Of a DNA stretch of 64,000 nucleotides, positions 46,710 to 57,599 are shown in pieces (positions within the stretch are counted from its first letter, which is position 1; each line of letters starts with the position of its first letter). The translations under genes and the position numbers were made by a program. The stretch spans positions 553,565-617,564 of the forward strand of contig LNGK01000006.1 in NCBI GenBank assembly GCA_001510575.1. Reading direction: 5' to 3'. The DNA comes from Knoxdaviesia capensis. Its lineage: Eukaryota; Ascomycota; Sordariomycetes; Microascales; Gondwanamycetaceae. The notes beneath the pieces were generated by a model. The model was not told the DNA's origin. It searched no databases and saw only the letters and a program-made list of their open reading frames with translations.

Positions 46710-49398
46710 CGCGTCAGGAGGGAAAACCCTGGGCGACAAACAACAAGAGCGGCGAAAAGGAAAAAAACGATCCTCAGGACGGGCGTCGGGCGTCTGAACG
46801 AGAGCGGAAACCGGCAGACGGAAGAAGGCGGTCGGCAGCAGACGCGACGACTTTAGCCGGGTTGCAGCAAACGACAAAGGCAAATTGAGAGCAGAGATAG
46901 AGATGAAGAAGAGAAATCAAGGCAGAGGCAGACAAGAAGACATGGAGTACGCAAGATGGATATAAGATGTGCGACAGGAGCGCTGAAGGGCGCGTCGTGT
47001 GGTTTAGAAGTTGCAAGCAAAAAAAAGCAAAGAGGAGAGGGAGAAAAGAGAAGGATGGAGAGAGAGCCGGGGCCAAAGTGGGCGCGGACAAGGACGAGGA
47101 CCAGGAGAGGGGATTAAAAAAAACCAAAAAAAAACCCAGAGCAACGAAAAGCGAGCCGGTAAACAGGGGGATGAATATATATGGTTGCAGACTCCTCTTC
47201 CACCCCACAATCAAGAAGTGAAAACTGAAGAGATAAACAGAGGCGAGAACGAAGAAGAGAAGGGACGAGACAGAAGCACGGTCAAAGCTGGTGTCATGAG
47301 GTTGAGAATCGCATCTGGCGAGTGAAGTGTAACCAGCGATGAGGAATAGCAACAGATGACGGGCTCGGTCTGTGCTGGTGAAGAATGAATGACAGGCACA
47401 GGGAAGTCCAGACAAACTGAAGAGGCGATAGAAGCGAGTGCTAGAGAGAGACACCAAGTGTGGGTGGCATTGGCAGGCGCGCGTTGGTGTTGGAGGTGCG
47501 ATGAGATGTGCAACTGTGTCCAGTGGCGCGGTGGAGGCGTCGAGAGCGGAAGAGAGAGAGCGTGAATGTGATGGAGGATACGGCGGTACAGTTGTGGATG
47601 GGCCGTGTGCTATAGTGGGAACTGGCATGCAAGGTGGCCGTAAAAGGCAAGCATGAACCGGCCGGGAACAGGGACAGTTACAGCGACAGGGAGAAGAGCG
47701 CGAAGACGAGGAAGATGTCGTAAGTGGCAGGACAGTATGCAGTGTAGCAGTACTCTGTATCTATATTTACGCGGTGGATGGATGTCGTATAGGAACCGGC
47801 CTGGGTCTGGAGAAGAAGAGCGGGAGGTTGTCTGATATAAAGTGGGAATCTAGGCCCTGATGAAGCGATCGCGAGGTGTTGTTGACGCGACACACACGTC
47901 TCCTATACGAGACAGAAGCGATAAGCAGAGATAAGAAGAGTGAAGCAGCAGATTGACACAGGATGAGCCATAAAAGGATGATGAGAGGTGAAATAAGATA
48001 TGGGAGAGGGCGAAAAGAGAATAAAGAACGAAGACGAAGAGAAGACGAGGTGACGTTGAGGAGGAGAAGAAAAATGTGCACGGCAATATTTAATCATGTG
48101 CGAAATTTGGGAACAAAGGCCCGGCCACCAGGCGAATATGCAGACAGAGAAGGTACGACCAAGCGAGCATAGGCGGCAAAATTAAAACTTTTTCTTCTGT
48201 TCCTTCCGCGTGGTTTTTCTTCGAGGTCCTTTTTTTTTTTTTTTGTGATTACGCGGTAATGTCGCGATGACATGACGATGGCGGTGTGTTCTTAGAGGGC
48301 TCAGGTCACGGGTACATGTGGGCTGGTGGACGGTACGTCGGGACCGCAGTGAAAAGTGCCACGTCTTTTGTATTGCTTGTTGAGAGCCGCGTATCCACTA
48401 CAACTGCATCCAGTGTTCTGCTACCACCCGGTGCTAAGTCAGGTGGCCAACAGAGAAAATATTCATGGCAGATGAGAATCGCAAATGGCTGCAGCCGAGT
48501 AATTGCTTTCCATGAAGCTATTTACACTTCAAATACGGATGCATTGGAAAGGGGTTAGAAAACAGGTCAGGGAACAAACACCGCGGTTCCAGCGCCTCAG
48601 CAACTGAACAGCCACATAATACAGTGGCCGGCCCACTGTAAAACTGTGGACTCGGGCCTGGCCGCGACTTGGCCTCACCACAGCGAATTGCCTCGCAGGC
48701 AAGGCCCACCAAAGCAAGCAAACATCGTATACATACAGGTAAACAACAACAGCAAATTCGATGCGATGTTGGATCTCAGTACTTTTTAGATACATGCAGG
48801 CTAACACAACACGCTGGAATGCCGCGCTTCCTGGTCCAGGCCAGCGGAAACAGAGAACCCAATGGAACCGCCGGGGCCGGATGCATGTTAGAGCGGCCAG
48901 CAGAAGAATGCGGGCCAGCCGAGAGCGATTCCCGTGTACCGATGCAACTTGGCCAGAGAAGTAGGAGAGCAAGAAAGAAGACAAACGGCGAAGAAGGCAG
49001 AGTCGCTTAGCAGTAACAGCAACACTTTACAGTTGTTTGTTGTGGTTGCACAAAGCCGGCTGCATAAAGCCGTGCCTTTCCACCAGCCACAAGCCGACGG
49101 GGGAAAAATGCACCAAAAAATACACGCGCGGAACGGGTTGACGCGAAGTCACGTGTGCGTACAGTGTCGACAGTGTTTCGCACGCGCCTTCGCACTGTCT
49201 TTACGTCAACTTCTGTGTGAAGCTATCACGAACTTGAAGCTTCACATCACCATCACGGTTGTCCCTTTCGAGACCTTCTGAACCCTTGGAGTTCCATCCC
49301 TTCAAAGCAGGCCAACTCTAACCTTATTCATGTGTCGAAGTCAATCAACTTCCCCGTGAATGGGCTGCATCCGGTGTAACCGAATCCATTCTCTCTAC

Positions 49399-49431
<33 letters not shown>

Positions 49432-49797
49432 GTCTCTCCTGGCTGTTTGCGTGATCCCTCACAACCAAGAAAAGGGAGCTTCCGTCTTCCGAGACGTTCT
49501 TATCTTTTAAGCTCAGTATATCGGTATTCCTAACTACTATCCATGTCGATCCGCGTGTTTTGGGGTTCCCTCTCCCTCTTCTCCCTTGGCTTCCCACATG
49601 GAAGAAACCCTGCAAAACGGAGCCCAAATGGGACGCAAACCCTCGATACATGACGTGCTTGGTTGAAACTTGGAAGCGAGGGATATATCCCACAAAATGC
49701 AACCCCCGATTTCGTGCTCGGGTTCTCACCCCTAAACGCCACCCCACCCACCCAACTAACCCCGATCCGGCCGGGCGCCACCCGACTCACGTCTTCC
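46710..49797. promoter_or_regulatory. Upstream region of the Whi5/Nrm1-like gene and 3' flank of the GH3 gene
   Basis: 3.1 kb. From 46900 to 48170 the plus strand is strongly purine-rich (GAGAGA, AAGAAG), a long CT-rich leader for the minus-strand gene. A poly-T run lies at about 48229-48244 and a TC microsatellite at 49411-49431. The open frames across 46774-47628 reflect this low-complexity DNA. I find no supported gene between 48200 and 49797. Confidence 0.45.
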
Positions 49798-52239
49798 CTA
49801 CACGGTAAACGCGCCCTCCAGCCGGATATCCCGGCTCGACGCCCCGACCAACACGCCGAACTCGCCGCTCGGCACCACCCAGCTCTGCGCCGCGGTGTCC
49901 CAGTAGCTCAGGTCGCGGCGCCGCAGCACGAACGTGGCCGCCGCGCTCTCGCCCACGCCCAGCTTGATCTTGTCGAACCCGCGCAGCTGCTTCGGCGGCA
50001 GGTCGGGCACGCCGCCGCCGCCGGCCGGCAGCGCCAGGTACAGCTGCGCCACCTCGGCGCCCGCCACTGACCCCGTGTTGGTGATCGTGCAGGAGACCAC
50101 CGCCACGTCGTCGAAGAGGTCCTTGTGGCCGCCCGGCGCAATCGGGCCGGTGGCCGGTCCGGCGGTGGCGTTGGCGTTGGTGGCGATCGTGATGTCGGAG
50201 TACTCGAAGGTGGTGTATGCTGGTTCCATCAACACACGGGCTGTTAGTCTCTTTGCAGGTTCTGGCGTTTTTGGAGCGGACCGGAACGGGTTGGGTTGGG
50301 GGGGGGGGGGGNNNNNNNNNNNNNNNNNNNNNNNNNNNNNNNNNNNNNNNNNNNNNNNNNNNGGGGGGGGGGGGAGTTCTCCTTACACAGGCCAAAACCA
50401 AACTCATACCGAGGCTCAATCCCGGCCTTGTCGAAGTGGCGGTAATCAATGAAGATGCCCTCGCCGAAGTTATCGTCTCCGCGCGCAATATCCGCGCCCC
50501 AGTCGGCCCGCTGCTTGCCGATAGTGTACGGCAGCTTGCCACTCGGCGCAACATCGCCCCACAGCACATCCACGAGCGCATTGCCGTTCTCCTGGCCGGG
50601 CAGTCCCGCCCACACAATCGCCTTGACGCTGGGCTGCTGCAGGATCGACTCCAGCAGGATCGGCCCGGTGCTGTGCGCCACCACCACCACGTTCTCGCTG
50701 CTCTGCGCCACCTGCTGCACGAGCAGATTGCCGTTGTGCCACGGGTCGAGGTTCGCGCGGTCGCCGGCGTGGTCGCCGACCGTCAGGTAGCCCTCGCCCG
50801 AGTCGGCCGTGATGAACACGAACACCACGTCGGCGCCCGAGGCCGCCTGCCGCGCCTGGTTGCCGTCGTTGCTGCCGCTGACCGACACCTGCACGCCGGC
50901 GCTGCGCGCGCGCTCCTGGATCGCGTCGACGGGTGCCACCAGGTACGGGAAGTCGACGGTGCCCGAGCCCCAGCCCATGCCGAGCGCGCCGTCGTTGCAG
51001 GCGCGGTCCGGGCACGCGTTGGGGCCCTGCGGGGCGTTCATCGCGCCCGAGCCGATCACGGCCACGCGCGCCGGCTTCGTCAGCGGCAGGATGTTGCCGT
51101 CGTTCTTCAGCAGCACGATGCCGTCGCGCGCCACCGCCCGCACGTTGTCCTTGTGGTTGGCCTGCACGTTGGCGTTCGGGTTGAACCCGGGGTAGCCGCC
51201 GCCGTCCTGGCCGACCAGGTACCACGACGCCAGCACGCGGCGCACCATGTCGTCCAGCCGCGACTGCGGCACGCGGCCGCCCTGCACGGCCTGCTCCAGC
51301 CGCGCGCCCCACAGGACGTTCTGCTTGTCGAAGTCGCTGCCGGGCATCGTCATGTCCAGGCCGGCCACCGCCGACCCCTCGGTGGTGTGCTGGGCGTTCC
51401 AGTCGCTGACCACGTAGCCGGGGAAGCCCAGCTCTTCCTTCAGCAGCGTGTTCATGGCCGCGTCGCTCTCGCACGCCCACGTGCCGTTGATCTTGTTGTA
51501 CGAGCACATGACCGACGCCACGTCGGCCCACACCGAGTCGGCAAACGGCCACAGGTACAGCTCGTGCATGGTGCGGTCGTCGGCGTTGCTGCTCATGGTC
51601 TCGCGGTTCAGCTCCTGCTCGTTGAGGATGAAGTGCTTCGCGCACGCCTGCACGCCCTGCGACTGGATGCCGTGGATCGTCTCGATCATGCTGATGCCGG
51701 TCAGGTACGGGTCGGGCCCAAAGCCCTCCCAGTTGCGGCCGGCCGCGGGGATCTTGCCGAGCGCACCGGCCACGGGGCCGAGCAGCACGTGCACGCCAAC
51801 CCCGCGGGCCTCGGCGCCCATGTACTCGCCGCGCTGGCGGATCAGCTCGCGGTCCCATGTTGATGCCGCCTGGATTCCGGGGGCAAACGCGGTTACGCTT
51901 TTTGCGAAGCGGATACCAGTGGGTCCGTCTTGCAGGCAGAGTGACGGGTAGCCGATGCCGGCTGCCGACCCGGTGTTGCCGACGCATGGGCCGTTATCCC
52001 AGCCGACACCGCTCACCAGGCCGACTTTCTCGCCTAGAGACAGCCGGCTCAGGGCGGCATCCGCCTTGTCGTAAGCTGCGGTCCATTCGGGAGAGAGTTC
52101 GACCGCCGATGCCAGAGATGCTGGATGCATTCACGTATGGTTAATGTTGCCGTAAGAAGCACAGTAGCTTGCACGTCCACTCACCACAAAGTATCGCCGA
52201 CGACGCCGCGACGAGGCGGCTTGCCACGGGGATGTGCAT
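49798..52239 (-). CDS. Secreted GH3 beta-glucosidase (Cel3A-like)
   Basis: Exons, minus strand: 52239-52185, 52120-50387 and 50219-49798, 736 aa. Exon 1 encodes MHIPVASRLVAASSAILCG, continuing as a signal peptide across the first intron (64 nt). The catalytic nucleophile is Asp258 in YVVSDWNAQ; the likely acid/base is Glu461 in DSGEGYLTVGD. Other GH3 landmarks are QDGPTGIRF, KHFILNEQE, CSYNKING and WAGLPGQENG. The last join restores FGFGLSYTTFEYSDI across an intron with donor GTAAGG that contains the 51-N gap between poly-C tracts (gene sense), so the gap does not damage the protein. A C-terminal fibronectin-III-like domain (GSVAGAEVAQLYL, QLRGFDKIKL) ends the chain. It resembles Trichoderma Cel3A and should release glucose from cellobiose outside the cell. 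Confidence 0.94.
50298..50374. other. Assembly gap inside a G/C homopolymer within a GH3 intron
   Basis: 14 G at 50298-50311, 51 N at 50312-50362, then 12 G at 50363-50374. The true tract length is unknown. It lies wholly between the donor at 50386 and the acceptor at 50220. Confidence 0.98.
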
Positions 52240-52480
52240 TTTGAGGGTATTCTGCAATCTCTCGATCTTCGTCACTGGGAAAGTAGGCCCGAAATGCCGC
52301 GGAGAACCAGAACGTGAAGTATGTCAGTCGACCTTTGCAGAGGCTGGATAGAAGCGGCGTTTCCTAAGGAAGCACAACAAGAGAAGGTATCAGATGAAAT
52401 ACGGGATCAGGTGTGTTTAACTACCCGTTGCTGCTCTCCCCTTCTTTCTTTTCCAGAACTTTCATATTACTCCAAGGTGC

Positions 52481-52490
52481 TATATATATA
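52481..52490. promoter_or_regulatory. TATA box, GH3 promoter
   Basis: TATATATATA about 245 bases upstream of the GH3 start codon; the sequence is palindromic and so orientation-free. Confidence 0.45.
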
Positions 52491-53068
52491 GCTCTGTCAT
52501 ATGGCTGTTCCCCATCTTGCAATATATGCCTCCGCCTGTGCCAACACGCAATATATGAAGCCAAGTCGGCGGCAGAGACACTCTCCTCCCCCTGTCGCTG
52601 TTTATATTGTCCGGAGAAAAAAAAAACAGTGAAAAACGAACATCAGCCATGTCTGGTACACTCATCCCCGCGGGCTCAGTAGAGCTATCTACAAGAAACC
52701 AGCTCCCTCTCTGTCCCTATGTCTTCGGAGGATACATCCATGCTAGCCGGCGGCAGGCTGCAAATGAAGCCAAAGCCAGGTTCGGTACTTGGCTTCCCGT
52801 GTTCTGTAATGCGCCAACACCCACACCCAGACTATTCCCAGCTGCATAAAAGGAGCCATCTATTCTATTATACCCCAGGTTCTTCGCTGCATATTAGCTG
52901 TGACGTCTTCGCGTTAGAGCAAGCAGCGTGACCTCTCCACAGCAGCTCTTTCACAGTACCTGCTTGCAAATTGCATATTGTGCCAAGTGTAACTGTCGCC
53001 ACGAAGCCCAGCCACGGCCAGCAGAAAGCGGGAGAAGACAGAAAAACCACATATTCGGTTAATGCGGC

Positions 53069-53075
53069 GGCTAAA
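53069..53075 (+). promoter_or_regulatory. XlnR/Xyr1-type GGCTAAA motif
   Basis: Perfect GGCTAAA about 830 bases upstream of the beta-glucosidase start. XlnR/Xyr1 activates (hemi)cellulase genes in many ascomycetes. A single copy at this distance is only suggestive. Confidence 0.3.
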
Positions 53076-54110
53076 GGGTCGTTTATGGTATATTTCACGG
53101 TGGAGAATGGGGCACTCGGATAGATTGCAGGGGGAGGCAAACCTCAATGGAGTGGGCCCCTCCGGGTGCCTCTATGCCCAGAAATATAAACAGACATGCT
53201 GGGTTGATTGAGCATGAAGTGGCGATGGTCTTGGGCATGGGTGATGTTCTTCCGGGACAATCTGGGATGTTAGGGTTAGGGTTGGGCCCATGTTGAATCG
53301 ATAAGATGTGGTGAGTCAACAACCACCCAATGGACGACGACATTTTGGATGCAATTGAAATCATCCTTGGAAACGGTATTCCAGAACGCGAGAACACGCA
53401 CGGAACACACACCCACAGTTAGAGTTATCCCGCTCAGCCGGCGTAAGCCGGGCCGGGCCGGCACCAGATTAGGGTTACGGACGGCATTTCGGGGATCAAG
53501 CTTGAGACCTGCAGGAGAATGCCCAACTGAGTCATCACGGTCCTCTAACAACCATTGGCTTCGCCAAGATCTAGTCGATACCGGCGGGGTCTGAAAACGT
53601 AACTGGAACCTTTTGTAAGTGAATGGGGGAATCCGCCGGTTTGAGCAAGCGGGGCCGGGTCTGGAGGGGTTTAGATTCCAGATACCAGATAAGAAAAAAA
53701 GAAAAAAAAAAACCGTTCTGAGTGAGTGAGATCAGGAGAAAGGACAAGTTCGTGAAGGTAATACGGGCATCTATTGCTCCTCCTTGTTCTGTGTGTGTGT
53801 GTGTTCTTCGGCAATCTCATGTCCGTGATAGGACGCCCTTTGCTTTGCATGTCTTCGGTCTTCTTTTTGACCCTCTCTGGCGCATAGACGCTGTCTCCAT
53901 ATTCGCGCCCTGGGATGCTGAGAACCCCACGGATAGACTAAACAGGGTACATGATCCCAATACAACAGCGCGGAGTCATCTCTTGAAAGATAAACATGTG
54001 AGTTCTGGACTCCTCGAAGGCGGAGCGGGATTGGGGAACTCGGATGTGGTGGGGGGTTGAGTTGAAGTCATGGAGTCATCGTGTCGACCTGAGTCACTGA
54101 CAGGAGTGTG

Positions 54111-54120
54111 TATATATATA
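54111..54120. promoter_or_regulatory. TATA box, class-V PLP enzyme promoter
   Basis: TATATATATA about 140 bases upstream of the start codon at 54261, a usual core-promoter distance in fungi. Confidence 0.5.
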
Positions 54121-54260
54121 CATTCCAGAGACACACCCGTTCTAGAAGACCCGAGAGTTCGAGTATAATAAGTCGATTAGAGGCGGTGTCGATTTAGCAC
54201 CCAATACTTTCTGCTTCACTTTCGAACTATACCCTCATTTTCAGAATCCCGACTGCCGCC

Positions 54261-55742
54261 ATGTCTTCCACCGAACTTCCCATCCGCACCGCGCCGATCC
54301 CGGCCTCAAAGTGGGGCCCGGACATGCTGTCTCACTTCCTGATCAAGCCCGGATACCGGAACCTCAACCAGGGTACGACTGCGTAGTCTACGTACACGAC
54401 CCTCCGCACATCCACATCTCAACAACTGACAGTCGATACTAACCATCGAACGCAATCCCCCGTTTCCGTGCCTCTAGGATCCTTCGGCACCATCTCCCGG
54501 CCCGTGCAGGCGGCCCTTCGCCGCTACCAAGACGCCGCCGAGGGCATGCCGGACCCGTTCATCCGCTACGAGTACCCGAAGCTGCTGGACCGGTCGCGCG
54601 CGGCCATGGCCGAGTACCTGAACGTGGCGGTCGACACGGTGGTGTTCGTCAACAACGCCACCACCGGCATCAACACGGTGCTGCGCAACCTGCAGCCGGC
54701 GGCCGACGGGCTCGACGTGATCGTGCACTTCTCGACCATCTACGGCGGCTGCGGCAAGGCCATCGAGTTCGCCTGCGACGCGTCGCGCGGCCTGCTGTCG
54801 TCGCACAGCATTGCGCTGGAGTACCCGCGCGACGCCGACGACAGCGCGCCCGTGCGGCTGCTGCGCGAGGCGCTTGCCGCCGTGCGCGCCGCCGGCAAGC
54901 GCCCGCGCATGGCCGTGTACGACGTGGTGTCGAGTCTGCCGGGCGTGTGCATGCCGTACGCGGCGCTCACGGCGGTGTGCAGGGAGGAGGGCGTGCTGTC
55001 GTGTGTTGACGGCGCGCAGGGCGTCGGCATGGTGCCGATCGACCTGGGCGCGCTGGACGCCGACTTCTTCGTGTCGAACTGCCACAAGTGGATGTTTGTG
55101 CCGCGCGGCTGCGCCGTCTTCGTCGTGCCGGTGCGCAACCAGCCGCTGCTGCCGTCGACCCTGGCCACGAGCCACGGCTACGAGACGCGCGACCCGGCCA
55201 AGTTCCCCGCCCGGCTGCCGCCGAACCTGAAGCCGCAGTTCGTGCGCAACTTCGAGTTCGTCGGCACCTTGGACAGCAGCCCGTACCTGGCGGTTGCCGA
55301 CGCCATCCAGTGGCGCAAGGAGGTTCTGGGCGGCGAGGGGCCGATTCTCGAGTACCTCTGGAAACTGGTCAAGGTTGGAGGCGACCGCGTGGCCGAGATC
55401 CTCGGCACGTCCGTCATCGACAATGCTGCCGGAACCCTGACGAAATGCGCCATGGTGAACGTCGAGGTTCCCCTCCCTGTTGTCCCCGACACTGCCGCGG
55501 TGGAGGCCGCCAGCGGACCGGTGATTCTGGAGTCCGAGCTCGCTTCCGCCACTGGCTGGATGGAGAGAGAGATCATGAACAAGCACAATGCGTTCATCGT
55601 GTTGTACTTCCACGGCGGCAAGGTGTACACGCGGCTCAGCGCGCAGGTGTTTTTGGATGTCAACGACTTTGAATGGGCCGGCCAGATCTTGAAAGAGTTG
55701 TCTGCGGAGGCTTTGGTGAAGTTCGCGGCTAAGAAGGCGTGA
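54261..55742 (+). CDS. Class-V aminotransferase-fold PLP enzyme (isopenicillin-N epimerase/Egt2-like)
   Basis: Exons 54261-54372 and 54478-55742 (donor GTACGA, TACTAAC branch at about 54437, acceptor CTCTAG) give 458 aa. The join makes YRNLNQGSFGTISRPVQAAL, the class-V N-terminal pattern. VFVNNATTGINTVLRN binds the cofactor phosphate, SCVDGAQGVGM carries the ring-binding Asp, and Lys241 in SNCHKWMF should form the Schiff base. These residues are intact. The subgroup includes isopenicillin-N epimerases, loline-type LolT proteins and hercynylcysteine sulfoxide lyase (Egt2 of ergothioneine synthesis); sequence alone does not settle which reaction is catalysed. There is no Egt1 or secondary-metabolite gene beside it. 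No targeting signal is obvious, so it is probably cytosolic. Confidence 0.85.
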
Positions 55743-55920
55743 AGCAGCTGGTTGTCACTGGAAGATGATGAAAGACATGTGAGGCGATTGAAAATGTGGA
55801 ATCTTCCACTTCACGATACTAATCAGAGAGACTATTACAATCCACCGACTGTGAAACAACATAAAGATAAACTCATTGTACAGGCCCAAACAGCAACTCC
55901 CCGCATTACATGCTGATGAT

Positions 55921-56665
55921 TCACTTCTGGTTGACGAAATATCTGCAACGAAAGTTAGTACCCAGACGCAGCGTTGTCGCGAGAACCAACAAAACAACAT
56001 ACCTGATGAAGTACGCCTCTCCAGCCCCGACAAGACCGGTGAGTCCCAGGCCAACACCCACCGTCTTCCAAGTCAGCCGAGCCCGATCAGCGGCCCCACC
56101 GCCACCCCACCCGGCGAAGCCACCAACCAGCGCTCCGATGCCGAGCACCGCCAGCACATTCGCCGTGACGAGCGCGCCGGCGTTCTCCGACATGAACTCG
56201 GCGTACTCGCCGCCGCTGGGGCTTCCCTTGGGTGCCCGCCGCCCGCGGCCGTTCGCCTTCTTGCGTTTCTCGTCGCCGTTCACAATCAGCTCTTCCAGGT
56301 CGACCTCGACCGGCGGCACGGGTGAGACTCCCGACGCGTTCGCCGGCTGGTGGAAGGAGGCCGTGTCGGGGGTGTCGAGCGACACCAGCGAGGATGACGC
56401 GGGTGTGTCGACGGGGATGATTTCGGGGACCGGCGGGGCAGCGGCCTGAATACGAGCGGGCAGAGTCAGTATGTTGGGGATATCACATGTGGGAGATGCC
56501 GCGTGCAAGACGTGCTCACCTCTTCGGGCGACTGCTTGGGCCCGCTTGCTGCGACTTCGGCGTATGACACTGAGAAACAAAGAAACGTGATGTTAGTATG
56601 TATAACCGGGAATAATCTGATGAGATCTCTCTCAGGAATCGCTCCTCATAATCTCTAGACTTACT
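55921..56665 (-). CDS. OM14-like mitochondrial outer-membrane protein
   Basis: Exons, minus strand: 56665 (single coding base), 56569-56520, 56445-56003 and 55942-55921, 171 aa. The predicted start MSYAEVAASGPKQSPEE is what I recall for Pezizomycotina OM14-like proteins. To obtain it the ATG must be split A|TG by an intron with perfect GTAAGT, TACTAAC and CAG signals. The middle is Pro/Ser-rich and then basic (KRKKANGRGRRAPKG). Two hydrophobic segments follow (ALVTANVLAVLGIGALVGGF and TVGVGLGLTGLVGAGEAYF), and it ends RYFVNQK. Yeast OM14 is an outer-membrane receptor-like protein linked to ribosome docking and Por1/Om45. An in-frame upstream Met at 56827 could instead give a longer, hydrophobic N-terminus. 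The family call is moderate. Confidence 0.65.
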
Positions 56666-57599
56666 CCTGTGTGGCGTTTGGTAGTGAGTAGTAACAACAC
56701 AGCTTCTTCTTCCCCAAGAGATCGATGTGTAGATTTCAACTGGAATGAACAGCGAAATCGAAAAAAGAAACACCAAGAAACGGATGCAAGATTTAAGATA
56801 AAATAAGGTTAACGAATGAACAAACAATGCAGATGTTGGGGAAGTGCAGCTTTTTGTTTTTGACCACCCGAGCTGTAATTCATAGTCAACAGAGAATCAG
56901 GTGACGCCGTCATTACGTACGCCACTCGTTAGCATTATGACATAGCCGGATCAGGAGCTGGCTGATCTTTAGTGGTCAGAGTTCCCAAATATCCCGGGCA
57001 CCACACCCTAGATTCCCGCTATCCAGAACTTCCTTCCAGCGATGTTTTGTGCATCTGTTTGCTTCGCCCTCGTGGGACAGACGGATCCGGCTTGTGTGTG
57101 ACATGTGAGACAGCGTTAGGGTTTAACCCGCGTCAAACCCGGCGAATGCTGTGGTTAAAGCGAGCTTGGAATGCTGGACCCAAGCCGTCACCGAAGAGAG
57201 AACATGTGAAAGAACGGAAACGTGAAGAGAGGAAATCTGTCTCATGATGAGTTCTATAACAGGATAGATGCGCTTTTATATATCGCCAACCGAACCCCCC
57301 AGATATATTGTATATTTTGTGTACATGTGTCCATCCCGCATCGACCTGCATTATCATTTTTCCATCTGACGATGGCGGCGGTTGCAGAAGCAGAAACAAA
57401 GGGATGGAAGATGGAGAAATGATCAGGAAATCGAAAGAGTAATACAGAAAAAAAAAAGAGTTGTGGTACATTTGTTGCACATGGTTGGGTGGTATTTTAC
57501 ATCGTGAAGCTGTTTAGTGCTTCACAACAGCTTATTCGAGATCATCGCAGGAGGGAAAAGGGAGAATAGAGGTGTCGATTTATGGCCTACCGGGATCGA
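56666..57599. promoter_or_regulatory. Upstream region of the OM14-like gene, 3' flank of Mia40
   Basis: 930 bases. A partly palindromic TTAGGGTTTAACCC lies at 57116-57129, about 450 bases upstream of the OM14-like start. No gene is seen. Confidence 0.5.

Larger units (their letters stand above)
52240..54260. promoter_or_regulatory. Divergent promoter region of GH3 and class-V PLP enzyme genes
   Basis: 2 kb without a supported gene. On the GH3 side a TATATATATA box lies at 52481-52490, CreA-type sites (SYGGRG on the minus strand) at 52666-52671 and 52873-52878, and an XlnR/Xyr1-type GGCTAAA at 53069-53075. In the middle are two perfect TTAGGG units (53270-53281) and TTAGGGTTA at 53469-53477. 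On the right a TATA run at 54111-54120 is about 140 bases upstream of the PLP enzyme start. Confidence 0.5.

Noticed and set aside
46774..47628. 284-codon minus-strand frame upstream of the Whi5/Nrm1-like gene
   Set aside because: It is the translation of a CT-rich leader (Ser/Leu/Phe-rich), not a membrane protein gene.
50470..51987. 505-codon minus-strand frame overlapping the GH3 exon
   Set aside because: It is an alternative frame of the beta-glucosidase exon, almost only Arg, Gly and Ala-rich; the GH3 frame has all catalytic motifs.
49798..52239. GH3 gene as a broken pseudogene because of the N stretch
   Set aside because: The gap is within an intron, and splicing restores the family sequence across it.
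53270..53286. Telomere or chromosome end from TTAGGG units
   Set aside because: Only two units flanked by ordinary DNA with genes on both sides; it is an interstitial motif.
54474..55613. 379-codon open frame antisense to the PLP enzyme
   Set aside because: A His/Arg/Val-rich shadow of a GC-rich exon; the plus-strand frame has the intact class-V active site.
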